In this document: positions 15,875 through 24,953 of the stretch, piece by piece
How positions within the stretch are numbered: the first letter of the stretch is position 1
How the letters are laid out: each line of letters opens with the position of its first letter
Assembly (NCBI RefSeq): GCF_003315795.1
Contig: NZ_QMEY01000009.1
Location: forward strand, 186,001-250,000
Origin: Spongiactinospora rosea
GTDB taxonomy: Bacteria > Actinomycetota > Actinomycetes > Streptosporangiales > Streptosporangiaceae
Direction of reading: 5' to 3'
Length of the DNA stretch: 64,000 bases
The notes under the pieces: model-generated
The model's database searches: none
What the model was told of the DNA's origin: nothing
The model's input: only the letters and a program-made list of their open reading frames with translations
Made by a program: the position numbers and the translations under genes

Positions 15875-17242
15875 CGCCACTTCACGCAGTTGTGCGCGAA
15901 AGGCGACCACCGGCGCCAGCGTGGCATACGAGTCGAGCCTGCGGTCGAACGTACGAACGTACTCACGCACCCGATGCGACTTCAGCCGATCCACCAACGC
16001 GAGCGCCTGCGACGCCACGGCACAGGCCTGCTCCACATCCCGCTGCGACGGACGCTGGGTCGCGAGGTACGCGCCCGCCATGGTCATGCGGCAGAAGGTC
16101 CGGCTCCGCGGATAGGCGTCGCTGGAGGATTCGAGCGCCATGAGCGCATGCCGGGTCGCATCGCTGCTCTGCCGCAAAGCGGCGAAACAGTGCCCGAACT
16201 CATCATGGAACTCCGCCTCATCGAAGTAGCCGATCCATTCCGGCTCCTCCACCGTCCCCGCCTTCGCGAACGCGCCTTCCGCCTCCCGAAGCGCCCTCAA
16301 ACACGCCCGCCGGTCGCCGAGACTGGCGAGCCCGCGCGCCTCTGTCACGCAGTACATGGCATACACAGTCGGTGTGGTATGGCCTTTGGCACCCAGTTTC
16401 GCGGCGCGAGCGAGATCCACGGCCTCGCCGTACTCCCCGAGGAAATTGGCCTGATTGCTCATCACGGCCAGCACTTTGCCACCGAGCGCCCGATCCCCCG
16501 ACGCGTGAGCGAGGTCCAGCGCCTGCACGAAGTACCGGCGGGCCAGCCCGTGCAGGCCGATGTCGTAGGCCATAGCCGCCGTCTTGTACGTGAAGCGCGC
16601 AGTCACCGCGAACAGTTCGCGCCTTATCTGGTCGGTGTAGTTGCCGTGGAGCAGGGGCGCGACCTCGCTGTGCAGGTACTGCACGGCCGCACGCCGGGCG
16701 TGGCCCCCGCCATACTTGTGATCGAGATCCTCGAACACGCGGGCCGTAGCTCGCACGGCCTCTACATCGTGGCGGCTGACCTTCAAGGTACGCCCGGTAC
16801 GGTTGAGCGGCTCAGACAACGGCGCCACCAGCCAGCGCGCCATCGCTGGGATGAGCATCGCGGCCGAAACCGTGCCATGCCTGAGAAAATCCGCACGTCG
16901 CAAATCCTCGTCGCAAAGAATGCGGGTGGTCCGCACCGTGGCGGCCTGCTGGCCGGAGAAGGTGAGTCCGAGAGTCAAGGGTGGCCCCTTCCGAGAGTCC
17001 ATCCCGATCTCGGAGAGGGTTATCGGCCGTCCGAGGCGCTGTCCGAGAACGGAGGCGATCAGCTCAGGTTTGGCCCCACGAGGCCGCATCCCAGACAACC
17101 ATCGCGCCACATCGACATGTGTGCAAGAGGCGGACAAACCACGCTCTTCACCGAGCCGGCGGATTTCTCTGGCCAGAGCCTTGTTGGAGATCCCGGCCTC
17201 TTCCATGGCGGCAGCAAGATCGTCGTTGGGGTTGCTCGACAT
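15860..17242 (-). CDS. XRE-like transcriptional regulator with TPR-type C-terminus
   Basis: 460 residues from the ATG at 17242, preceded by a GAGGGG ribosome site; a longer frame starting at 17308 adds an unconserved stretch and is not used. The N-terminus (AMEEAGISNKALAREIRRLG, then VDVARWLSGMRPR) looks like an atypical helix-turn-helix. Residues beyond about 150 are helical repeats of the type found in Streptomyces NsdA-like regulators. It is paralogous to the gene at 18071: both have a (V/I)F..LD..YGGG segment near residue 160. Divergent from the ATPase gene at 17479 and convergent with the cassette, it is a candidate regulator of either. Confidence 0.82.
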   Translation of the reverse strand: MSSNPNDDLAAAMEEAGISNKALAREIRRLGEERGLSASCTHVDVARWLSGMRPRGAKPELIASVLGQRLGRPITLSEIGMDSRKGPPLTLGLTFSGQQAATVRTTRILCDEDLRRADFLRHGTVSAAMLIPAMARWLVAPLSEPLNRTGRTLKVSRHDVEAVRATARVFEDLDHKYGGGHARRAAVQYLHSEVAPLLHGNYTDQIRRELFAVTARFTYKTAAMAYDIGLHGLARRYFVQALDLAHASGDRALGGKVLAVMSNQANFLGEYGEAVDLARAAKLGAKGHTTPTVYAMYCVTEARGLASLGDRRACLRALREAEGAFAKAGTVEEPEWIGYFDEAEFHDEFGHCFAALRQSSDATRHALMALESSSDAYPRSRTFCRMTMAGAYLATQRPSQRDVEQACAVASQALALVDRLKSHRVREYVRTFDRRLDSYATLAPVVAFRAQLREVALCAG

Positions 17243-17317
17243 CGTCCGCCCCTCGCTCAGGAAACAGCCACATTCAACGCACCAAGGGCCTTGACTGAGA
17301 GTAACCACTTAATCGCG

Positions 17318-17392
17318 CCAGATGTATAGCGCTTACGGGTATAGCGGCGGCCGAGTGCACCCTTTGTGCACCCCCTACCGGAAAGTGCACCC
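17318..17392. promoter_or_regulatory. Divergent promoter region with repeated GTGCACCC
   Basis: Between the divergent genes ending at 17242 and starting at 17479. The palindromic hexamer GTGCAC followed by CC occurs at 17355, 17366 and 17385, and GTATAGCG occurs twice just before (near 17324 and 17339). Such clustered repeats in a divergent intergenic region are typical operator sites; one of the flanking XRE-like regulators is the obvious candidate binder. No experimental promoter is implied. Confidence 0.5.
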
Positions 17393-17478
17393 GATCTGAT
17401 CGCTTCCCCGGCCTCGCCACGCGGACTTAGCTGAGCAGGAGCACACCTCCTGTTCTCCCGAATGCGCAGGTCAGGCAC

Positions 17479-18081
17479 ATGATCAACCTCCCCCGCCCAA
17501 CGCGCGACATCGCCCCTGGGACATCCACCCCGTGGTGGCAGTCCTGGTACACGACGGCGGCGAGCGTTGTCCCTTGCTCCAAGGTCATCGTGCGTACGTT
17601 GCCGAAGGGCGACGCCGCCCACCGCGCCCGCCACCTCCTGCGGGAGACCCTCACCCAAGCCGCCGTCGCGGACGACCAGATCGCCGACGCCGAACTCGTC
17701 GTCGCCGAACTCGCCACTAACGCCGAGCTGCACGGCCGCGGCCCTCTGGAGATTCGCATCGGCACCGTCGTGCAGAAGCCCCTCTGGTGCGAGATCGTCG
17801 ACAGCGACCCCAACCTCGGCGACGTACCGACACTCCTGGCAAACCTGCGCGCCACGGCACGCGACACGCTCCCGACGCTGGACATCCCCCTCATCCCCGA
17901 GGCCAGCCGAGGACTCCTCATCGCCCACCGGCTCTCCAACGGCCGCTGCTACGCCTACCGCACGAGACTCTGCACCAGCACGACCCTGGGAAAGGCGGTC
18001 GCGTTCGCCCTCCCCATGGCGGCCACACCGCCCATTCCCCGTCAACTGACCCTCGTGGAGGCGGACCACGATGCCCGATGA
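17479..18081 (+). CDS. RsbW-like ATP-binding protein (anti-sigma/regulatory ATPase)
   Basis: 200 residues from ATG 17479. ADAELVVAELATNAELHG is the N-box of the GHKL/HATPase fold used by RsbW-type anti-sigma kinases, and EIVDSDP resembles the D-x-G(P) box with an altered residue. GLLIAHRLSNG stands for the G2 box. Actinomycetes encode many such proteins next to XRE regulators (the WhiJ/AbaA-type arrangement). It overlaps the downstream regulator by 11 bases, so the two are co-translated and probably act together. Confidence 0.82.
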   Translation: MINLPRPTRDIAPGTSTPWWQSWYTTAASVVPCSKVIVRTLPKGDAAHRARHLLRETLTQAAVADDQIADAELVVAELATNAELHGRGPLEIRIGTVVQKPLWCEIVDSDPNLGDVPTLLANLRATARDTLPTLDIPLIPEASRGLLIAHRLSNGRCYAYRTRLCTSTTLGKAVAFALPMAATPPIPRQLTLVEADHDAR

Positions 18082-19489
18082 CCGCCGCGCCACCCAGCCG
18101 AACCGCGCCCTGCAACACTGGTTTGACCTATCGGGCTATTCCAAGCAGGGCCTGGCCACAGAGATCACCCGCCTGGCACGCGCCGCAGGCCACGTCAACG
18201 TCTGCCCGGACGGCAGCCGCGTCCGACGCTGGCTGGTAGACGGCGAAGTACCCCGGGATCCGGTACCGGACCTCCTCGCCCAGATCTTCTCCGAACGCAC
18301 CGGCAGCCGGGTCACCCCAGCCGATCTCGGCATCTGCCGCCAGCCTGCCGATCAGCTCACCTGGGGCACAGAGTCCACGACGAAGACCCTTGCCCACATC
18401 ACCCGACTGGACCTGCTCCGCCAGGGCGCCGCATCAAACGAGGGCATGGAGTACAACGTCACACCCGACGCCCTCCTCCAGCACCTCCAAACCTGGGCAC
18501 ACGCAACCCCGTCCCCCTTGCCGAACGCCGTCGAAGCGGCCCGCTCCATCGGCATGAACGACGTCGAGAAGATCCAAGCGACCACCGACATCTTCAAGAA
18601 ACTCGACAACGCCTACGGCGGCGGACTCCTGCGCACCGCAGTGATCGGCCAAGTGGCCTGGGCAAACAGCCGCGCCCATCACGGCACCTACTCCGAACCC
18701 GTCGGGCGGGCGCTAATGGCGGCCCTCGCCGACCTCTGCGGAGTAGCCGGCTGGATGAGCCACGACACCGGCGCCTCCGATGAGGCCATCCGATACCTCG
18801 TACTCGCCACCCAGGCCGCCAAGGAAAGCGGCGACCGTAACCTCGCCGCCCATCTCCTCCAGTGCCTCGCCCGCGTCTACGGATACCTCGGCCAACCAGC
18901 CCCGGCCCTGGAATTCATCACCCTCGCAACGTACGGCTCCCGCGAGACCGCCACCCCACGCATCCGCTCCGGGCTCTATGCGCTGGAAGCCCGCTTCAAC
19001 GCCATGCTCGGCCGCGAAAGACCTGCCCTACAGGCCATCAACCGTTCCCTTGAGACCTTCACCGAAAGCTGCCCATCCGACCACGAAGAAAGCTTCACAT
19101 CCCACCTGGACGAAACAGAACTGCACAGCACCCTAGGCGAGGTCTATCTCTTCCTCTCCCACACCACCCACCGCCCCGAGCACGCCGCCGCCTCAGCGGA
19201 ACTCCTGTCCCGCGCCGCAGCATCACGCCCCACAGAACGACTACGCAGCAAGATCTTCGACCACCTCGGCCTCAGCCGCGCCTACCTCGCCCTCAAAGAT
19301 CCCGAAGCCGCCAGCACAGCAGCCGCCACAGCCGTGGGTATCTCGGGGGAGGTGTCTTCACTACGCATTATCAATCGGTTCTGCGATGTCCTCCGCGAGG
19401 GGCAGAAGTTCAAAGAGATTAGCGATCTCACCGAGCCGTGTAGGTGCGTAGTTAACAAGACGAGGAGTGCGATAAAGGCAGTTGAATAA
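18071..19489 (+). CDS. XRE-like transcriptional regulator, paralog of 15860-17242
   Basis: 472 residues from ATG 18071. The N-terminus (LSGYSKQGLATEITRLAR, SRVRRWLVDGEVP) is the same atypical DNA-binding module as in the 15860 gene, and the IFKKLDNAYGGGLLRTAV block matches it closely. The rest forms helical TPR-like repeats. The last 45 residues use more AT-rich codons than the rest. Overlap with the RsbW-like ATPase gene points to a functional pair. Confidence 0.82.
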   Translation: MPDDRRATQPNRALQHWFDLSGYSKQGLATEITRLARAAGHVNVCPDGSRVRRWLVDGEVPRDPVPDLLAQIFSERTGSRVTPADLGICRQPADQLTWGTESTTKTLAHITRLDLLRQGAASNEGMEYNVTPDALLQHLQTWAHATPSPLPNAVEAARSIGMNDVEKIQATTDIFKKLDNAYGGGLLRTAVIGQVAWANSRAHHGTYSEPVGRALMAALADLCGVAGWMSHDTGASDEAIRYLVLATQAAKESGDRNLAAHLLQCLARVYGYLGQPAPALEFITLATYGSRETATPRIRSGLYALEARFNAMLGRERPALQAINRSLETFTESCPSDHEESFTSHLDETELHSTLGEVYLFLSHTTHRPEHAAASAELLSRAAASRPTERLRSKIFDHLGLSRAYLALKDPEAASTAAATAVGISGEVSSLRIINRFCDVLREGQKFKEISDLTEPCRCVVNKTRSAIKAVE

Positions 19490-19755
19490 TAAGTCGCCTT
19501 TATGGCGGCTGTGGAGGTGCCGTTGATGAAATTCGGCGACCATCTACTTTTCCTCGTGAGCCGTACATATTGATATGAGCGCGACGGCGATCTTCGCATC
19601 GTGGACAATGGTGATGAGAGTCGATGCGGCCGGGCCGCGAGGAGCGGTTCGGCCGCAACCGAAGAGGGCGGTCATGCGCGCAAGTGCGCCTGGCCAGCGA
19701 GTTCGTGGAGAGAAACCAGCCGCGCGAAATCAACGACAAGCGGGTTAACGACACA

Positions 19756-19770
19756 AGGACCACTGGTCCT
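19756..19770. terminator. Short hairpin after the TIR/NTPase operon
   Basis: The perfect inverted repeat AGGACCA-C-TGGTCCT lies 14 bases beyond the stop of the last gene of the minus-strand operon. A run of T is not obvious, so it may be a terminator or a small operator. The 294 bases between 19490 and 19783 hold no convincing gene. Confidence 0.35.
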
Positions 19771-19783
19771 CGGCCGGGCACCG

Positions 19784-20887
19784 TCACTCCTGGTCGGTTG
19801 TCGGCGGCGGGTCCGGAGAATCGGCGTCGGGCGGATCGGAGGGGGGCGGCGGCATGGGCGGGGGGTCGAACCGTTGCAGCAGTTCTTCGGCCACTTCCGG
19901 ATGCCCATGTTTGCCGATGTGCGAGGCGATCTGGCGGATGAGCAGGGCGCTCTGCGGATCGCCTTCCGTGAAGTTCATCTTATGTAGGAAGGCCGCGAAG
20001 CAGTCGGCAGCGGATGCGCCGTTCGCCCACGAAGTCGGCGTGAAATCCTCGAATGGGAGGAACGGCCCCGCTGATCCGTTGGGCGATTCCGATCCGGACC
20101 CTGGATGCTCCGAATCCTCAGGGAGTGACTTGTTGTTGGCCGCGTATGAGAGCCGAGTGAGCATGTCGATGTCGTGGACGGTCTTCTCCACCTGATCGTC
20201 GTTTCTGGCGAGCCACCAGACCACCGCGCTGCCGGCATCCTTCAGCACATCCTCGCCAAGGTACTGCCGCTTGCTCTGCTCGCTCAGCCTTGCATGCTCC
20301 CAGACGGCCCGGTCCTTGCGCGCCGTTGAGAGCCGATCCAACCGTTCTTGGTCGGGGCCGCTGAGCATGACATCGATGGCCTGCGCCATCGCACGCAGAC
20401 GCCCCGTTGCGTCCGGCTCCATCGTGCCGAGAGCTCCGCCCAACTCATGCTGAACGAGCGACGCCCGACCAGGTTCGCGCCGCTGGGTGATCTCCTGAGC
20501 GCGCTTCAACACGGCATCGATCGCCAGCGCACCCGGGTTGACCATGCTCTCGCCTTTCGGCGGTCCGAGCGCCGCCCACACCACGGTCGCGGAGAACAGG
20601 AACATGTAGTCGTCCTCCGCGCTCGGCAGTGGCACATTGACGATGCGTTCCTCCCCCCGCTCCACCGGCGGCGGCGTGGGAACCTGGAACTGTGGTGGCT
20701 CCTGTGAAGGAAAACGGACAGGCCGAGGGCCTGTGTCCCTGGTCACGGCAATGACCGTGCCCACGAACGCCACGGTGACGACCAGCGACACCCACCACGG
20801 CCAGGGAGCGAACAGGGCCGTGCCCACCAGGACGACGACCCCGACGACGACAAGGTAGATCACGACCGTGTGGCGGCCCGAACTCAT
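19784..20887 (-). CDS. Two-TM membrane protein of the TIR/NTPase operon
   Basis: 367 residues from ATG 20887 with a GGAGAAGGGC ribosome site. Residues 8-28 (VVIYLVVVGVVVLVGTALFA) and about 32-48 (WVSLVVTVAFVGTVIAV) are transmembrane helices, followed by a proline-rich stretch and a large cytoplasmic helical domain. The C-terminus is again Pro/Asp-rich. I do not recognise the family. Being last in the operon regulator-TIR-NTPase-this gene, it could be a membrane-located partner or effector of the module. Confidence 0.75.
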   Translation of the reverse strand: MSSGRHTVVIYLVVVGVVVLVGTALFAPWPWWVSLVVTVAFVGTVIAVTRDTGPRPVRFPSQEPPQFQVPTPPPVERGEERIVNVPLPSAEDDYMFLFSATVVWAALGPPKGESMVNPGALAIDAVLKRAQEITQRREPGRASLVQHELGGALGTMEPDATGRLRAMAQAIDVMLSGPDQERLDRLSTARKDRAVWEHARLSEQSKRQYLGEDVLKDAGSAVVWWLARNDDQVEKTVHDIDMLTRLSYAANNKSLPEDSEHPGSGSESPNGSAGPFLPFEDFTPTSWANGASAADCFAAFLHKMNFTEGDPQSALLIRQIASHIGKHGHPEVAEELLQRFDPPPMPPPPSDPPDADSPDPPPTTDQE

Positions 20888-20911
20888 TGCCCTTCTCCTC
20901 TCCGTTCAGGC

Positions 20912-22855
20912 TCAAGCGGTCTGCAGCCCCTGGGCGTCGGTTATCCGGCGCAGAACGAACTCCACAAAGGCGTCCTGCCGTTCCTGGTCGCCGGGTGCCG
21001 CGCAGGGCAGGTCACGGGCGGTGGCGTAGAGACGGCCCAGAATGTCGCCCCGCTCGCCCACCGCCTCGATAGGTGTGCCGGCGAGCGCTTCCCGATGACG
21101 CTCATCCGCACGCGCCAGGGCGAACCACTCCGCGACGCGTGGCCGCCACCGTGCGTCGTCCACCTCGGTCAGCGTACGTCGCCAGCCGTCCGTCAGCATG
21201 GTCCTGACCTCCGCCTCCGCGATGAGCGGCCGATGCCGAGGCCCGGGCCTGGTGAACGCCTCCGGATCGGCGATCTCCAGGTAGATGTCAGGATCGATGT
21301 CCCATGCTCTGCCACCATCGGGAACACGGGTCAGCCGGGCGAGCAGTTGGCGACGCAGCCGCAGATCCTCCGTGACGAGCCGGATCAGCGCCTCCCTGGC
21401 GGCGGTGGATCGCCGCTCCCGCCGTGCCCGGTGATGCAGCCGTACCATCGCCTCGTCCGGATGGTTGATGACCACGACTTCGGCACAGACTTTGACGATC
21501 ACTTCTGCCAGCCGTTCCGACAGCCTCTCGTCCATGGCCCACATGCGAATCTGCTGGCGGAAGAGCCTGCCATGATTCTGCGCCACCACCGCGCGCCGCA
21601 GTGCTCGGTCGGCAGCCGCCACCCTGCGCTCGTTGGTCGGCTCCGTCGTCCAGCGGAACACCGCGTCCGCGAGCGTCGACCAATGCCTCTCGTTGATGCA
21701 CAGATCAGCGAATCGATCGACCAGGCCGGCGCGTTCGTCTGGTTCAAGGGCGGGGGAGTCGGCCAGCGCGACCACCCATGCCTGGATCTGGGCCCGATAG
21801 CCCGGCATGTGGTTCCAGAAGTGGATGCGGACCGCCGTGTCGTATCCGAGGCGCTCGAACCGCACGTGGCCGCTGTCGTCGAGCCTCGCATTGACGGCCT
21901 TGAACATCCGGAAAAGGTCTTCCCCCTCCAGTGGCCTGCTCGGCTCGTTGGGGAACTTCACGGCCGCGAGCAACCTGCCTGCGGCTTGGTCCACGATCTC
22001 GGCGTGTGAGCCGTGCAGCATGGCCGTGGCGAGCAGCAGTGCGCGCCGCCGTCCATCCGGTAACTCCGCGATGTTCCCGGCTACCACGTCGTCCTGTCTG
22101 GTGACGGCCTCTAGCGCTGTGGCCAGCCAGCCCGAGAGGTCGCCTCGCGGGGAGATGTTCATCGCCTCCGCGGTGAACTGCGCCAAGGCCGCGACCTCAC
22201 CGAGCGGCGGTTCCCCGTCCAGGTACTCGGCAAGCTCTGGGGGTGCCGGGGCGCTGTGGGCGTCCGGGATGCCGTTCAGTCGGAGGTGGCGGCGCAGCAC
22301 CTCCGTCTCCGGAGGCCTGGAGATCTTGGTGTGGAAGGGCGCGAAGTCCGGCAGTACCGGTTCGATCCGGTTGTTCGGCAGCACGACCGCGAGATACGCC
22401 CCACGGTCGATGACCGCATTGCGAACAGTGGGCAGCACTCTCTGCACGTCCCGCCAGACCCACTCCTCGACCTGCGACAGATCCAGCCACACCCGGTCGT
22501 CATCACCGATGTGTCCTGGGTCCAAGCGCGGCCTCTGGGGATCGTCATCCCAGAGCAGTTCGTGAAACCGTTCGTTGCCCGAGGACAGCTCATATAGGAG
22601 GACTCGTGCTGCGGCGTTCCGGCCGCTGCCGGGCGGACCGTCGAGCAGGACGGTCCGGTAGGTCTCCAGAATCCGGCGGGCGTCGCCGAAGCCTCTCGGG
22701 TGGACGAAGCTCCGGGCGTGCCGGGCCAGGTCTTCGGCCGCATGCGCCAGCGGGCTCCACGGCCGGTCGCCATTGAACGTCACATTGAGGTTTCCAGGGC
22801 CCGTGTGAACGAGCCCGTGGACCTCCGAAATCTGTGAGAACAGGTAGTCGCTCAA
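20912..22855 (-). CDS. STAND-like P-loop NTPase, partner of TIR protein
   Basis: 647 residues from a TTG at 22855 whose codon overlaps the TIR stop (TTGA), with GAGGA upstream. Residues 12-27 hold an HTG-centred motif (VHGLVHTGPGNLNVTF) that also occurs in the TIR protein. A P-loop-like LLDGPPGSGRNAAARVLL follows; note GR instead of GK. VWLDLSQVEEW may be Walker B. The remaining 400 residues are helical and probably form a sensor. Family not recognised with certainty. Effector plus nucleotide switch plus shared motif is the layout of bacterial NLR-like defence modules. Confidence 0.75.
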   Translation of the reverse strand: MSDYLFSQISEVHGLVHTGPGNLNVTFNGDRPWSPLAHAAEDLARHARSFVHPRGFGDARRILETYRTVLLDGPPGSGRNAAARVLLYELSSGNERFHELLWDDDPQRPRLDPGHIGDDDRVWLDLSQVEEWVWRDVQRVLPTVRNAVIDRGAYLAVVLPNNRIEPVLPDFAPFHTKISRPPETEVLRRHLRLNGIPDAHSAPAPPELAEYLDGEPPLGEVAALAQFTAEAMNISPRGDLSGWLATALEAVTRQDDVVAGNIAELPDGRRRALLLATAMLHGSHAEIVDQAAGRLLAAVKFPNEPSRPLEGEDLFRMFKAVNARLDDSGHVRFERLGYDTAVRIHFWNHMPGYRAQIQAWVVALADSPALEPDERAGLVDRFADLCINERHWSTLADAVFRWTTEPTNERRVAAADRALRRAVVAQNHGRLFRQQIRMWAMDERLSERLAEVIVKVCAEVVVINHPDEAMVRLHHRARRERRSTAAREALIRLVTEDLRLRRQLLARLTRVPDGGRAWDIDPDIYLEIADPEAFTRPGPRHRPLIAEAEVRTMLTDGWRRTLTEVDDARWRPRVAEWFALARADERHREALAGTPIEAVGERGDILGRLYATARDLPCAAPGDQERQDAFVEFVLRRITDAQGLQTA

Positions 22856-23613
22856 CTGCCGTCCTCGTTCTTGCGGTCGTTCTCAGGCGGGGGAACACTG
22901 CCGAAGTTCTGCCGGATACCGCCTCGGTTGTCGCCCGCGATGAACGTCGCGCCGGGCCCGGAGATGTTCGGCGAGTTGAAATTCATGTCGCCTTTTCCGG
23001 TGTGGAGCGCTCCATGGTGTGTGCCCTTGAAGACGTTCCCCACGTCACCGCTGATCTGGCCGCTCTGCACCACTGTGCCGTGCGCCTCGTTCACCGAGTT
23101 GTGCACACCACCGTTGCCCTCCGGCGGCGGTGGCGGTACGGCCGTACGGTCCGCCGCACGCAACGAGGGGATCTTCCGGGCGAGCTCATTCCCGATGTAT
23201 GCCAGTCCTGTCTCCTTCTGGTGCAGGTCGAGCCGGATGGACTGGACGTCGGCCAGCCGGGCCAGCTCCTGCGGCAGGTCGGTGGCCTTCAGTCGTTCGG
23301 TTCTGCGCCCGTCGAGGATCGGTATCACCTCGATCCCGCAGTCGAACGCCTCCAGGATCTCCCTGCGCACCCAGTCGTTCTCGTCGTGCAGTTCGGTCCT
23401 GGTGGACCAGTCCCCGCCCATGACGGCCAGCAGCACCTCGCACCGCCGTACCGCCCGCAGCAACGCGTCGGGGTAGTGCGTTCCGGGCTCGATGGACGTG
23501 GACGCGCGGAAGATGTGCTCGTCGCCGAAGCGGTTGGCCAGGTTCTCGTGGATGAGGGCAGCGATCTTTTCTCCGTTGCCGGTCCGGTAGTTGACGAACA
23601 CCTCGTGTGACAT
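22852..23613 (-). CDS. TIR-domain effector with RHIM/BASS3-like motif
   Basis: 253 residues from ATG 23613, which has a GGGAAGGGAGAGC ribosome site; an upstream ATG at 23637 overlaps the regulator stop and is the alternative start. Residues 1-150 are a TIR domain (EVFVNYRTGNGEKIAALI, FRASTSIEPG, LLAVMGGDWS, then W81xxxE85 as the likely NAD-cleaving Glu). A proline run separates this from residues 172-195 (HNSVNEAHGTVVQSG then ISGDVGNVF), which fit the RHIM-like amyloid signalling motif. Residues 199-213 carry an HTG motif shared with the downstream NTPase. Predicted role: NAD depletion upon activation. Confidence 0.87.
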   Translation of the reverse strand: MSHEVFVNYRTGNGEKIAALIHENLANRFGDEHIFRASTSIEPGTHYPDALLRAVRRCEVLLAVMGGDWSTRTELHDENDWVRREILEAFDCGIEVIPILDGRRTERLKATDLPQELARLADVQSIRLDLHQKETGLAYIGNELARKIPSLRAADRTAVPPPPPEGNGGVHNSVNEAHGTVVQSGQISGDVGNVFKGTHHGALHTGKGDMNFNSPNISGPGATFIAGDNRGGIRQNFGSVPPPENDRKNEDGS

Positions 23614-23633
23614 GTGCTCTCCCTTCCCGATCT

Positions 23634-24953
23634 TCATAGGTCGGCGTCCCGCATCGCCGCTCCGAGCGCGGGCGACAGCTCGCGGACCGCCGCATTCCTG
23701 GGGTGGCGGGCCAGCGCGCGGGCGAGCTTGCGCAGGTCCGTGGTGATGGTGGCGGAAGTGACTGTGGCAGCGCCATTGAGCAGCCGGCCGGTGAGGTGGC
23801 AGGCGTGGTCGATCTCACCTGCCGCGGCGTACGCGAGCGCGTGACGCACGCCGTACCGAACCCTGGTGCGTAGCGCGTACGACGGGACCTGCGCCAATTG
23901 CGCCGCTATGACCTCGGCGGCCTCCGCCGGGCGCCCCAGGTCATGGAGACACCAGCCGCTGATCATGCCAACCGGGTCCGGCAGGTGGGTCGTACCGATC
24001 ACAGGGCCATCGGACTCAGTCGCGGACTCGGCCATGAGGGCGCGGGCCCGGTCCAGGCTGCGCATGCAGGCACTGTGATCTCCGGCCAGCGCATGCCCCT
24101 GCGCCTCCCGCTGGGCCGCGAGACCGCGAATCCGTGCGGAGATGTCGCCCTCCTGTGCCTTCCTGGCCAGGTCGATGGTCTGCTCCGCGTCCTCCTGGTA
24201 CAACGTCACCAGCGCCCTGCGGACCAGCCCGTACGCGGCCAACTGCCGGTCGCCGCCCGCCTCGGCGAGTTCGACCGCCCGCTGGGTCCACCACAGAGCC
24301 GCCGGTTCGTTCCCACTTTCCTGCGCCAGCCAGCCGACGTACTCGGCGTACCGCGATGCGAGGCGCAACAAAGCCGGCCGCTGATTCTCCCCCATACGCG
24401 AGGACATCTCCTGCAAAGCATGGGTCTGCGCGATGAGGGCCGGAAGCAGCAGGCCAGGGCCGGCCACCTGGCCCATCCGGCGGTACTGGTCGAACAGCGC
24501 TCGGGACATCCCGAGCAGCGTCGTGTCATCGGGCTCGGACGCAGACCCGAGTACCGGTACAGAAGCCGTGGCCGGTATGCCAATGCCCATGCCCGCCATC
24601 GACACGGCTCCCGCCACCATGACCTGCCGCCGGTTCACCGGGTGGAACCGGCTCTGCCCGTCCTTGGACAATCGCATCAGCCACACCTCCTCATCACCGA
24701 ATCCCCATCCCGCTCCGCCGCTCCCGCTGCGAGACGGCCGCCGGCCGACCAGTGCGGTCAGCGCGCCCTCGGCACCGAGCTTGGCGTCACAAAGACGCGC
24801 CAGCTCTGTGCTGGGCGCTTTCAACCCTCGTTCGACCTTGCTCAAGTGGCCCTTGCTGTAGTGCACGAGCCTGGACAGTTCCGTGAGCGACAATCCGGCG
24901 CCAAGGCGCCGCCGGCGCAGTTCCGCTCCAAAGGGGATCGGCTGCTGGACCAC
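23634..24953 (-). CDS. XRE-family transcriptional regulator, first gene of TIR operon
   Basis: 439 residues from GTG 24953, chosen because AGGGAGG lies 6 bases before it; the frame remains open to 25085 but that part looks non-coding. The N-terminal helix-turn-helix (GAELRRRRLGAGLSLTELSR, then YSKGHLSKVERGLKAPS) is standard XRE. RRQVMVAGAVSMAGMGIG is the hydrophobic twin-Arg-like stretch common in these actinobacterial regulators, and TPR-type helices follow. Its stop overlaps the possible first ATG of the TIR gene, so it probably controls that operon. Confidence 0.85.
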   Translation of the reverse strand: MVQQPIPFGAELRRRRLGAGLSLTELSRLVHYSKGHLSKVERGLKAPSTELARLCDAKLGAEGALTALVGRRPSRSGSGGAGWGFGDEEVWLMRLSKDGQSRFHPVNRRQVMVAGAVSMAGMGIGIPATASVPVLGSASEPDDTTLLGMSRALFDQYRRMGQVAGPGLLLPALIAQTHALQEMSSRMGENQRPALLRLASRYAEYVGWLAQESGNEPAALWWTQRAVELAEAGGDRQLAAYGLVRRALVTLYQEDAEQTIDLARKAQEGDISARIRGLAAQREAQGHALAGDHSACMRSLDRARALMAESATESDGPVIGTTHLPDPVGMISGWCLHDLGRPAEAAEVIAAQLAQVPSYALRTRVRYGVRHALAYAAAGEIDHACHLTGRLLNGAATVTSATITTDLRKLARALARHPRNAAVRELSPALGAAMRDADL

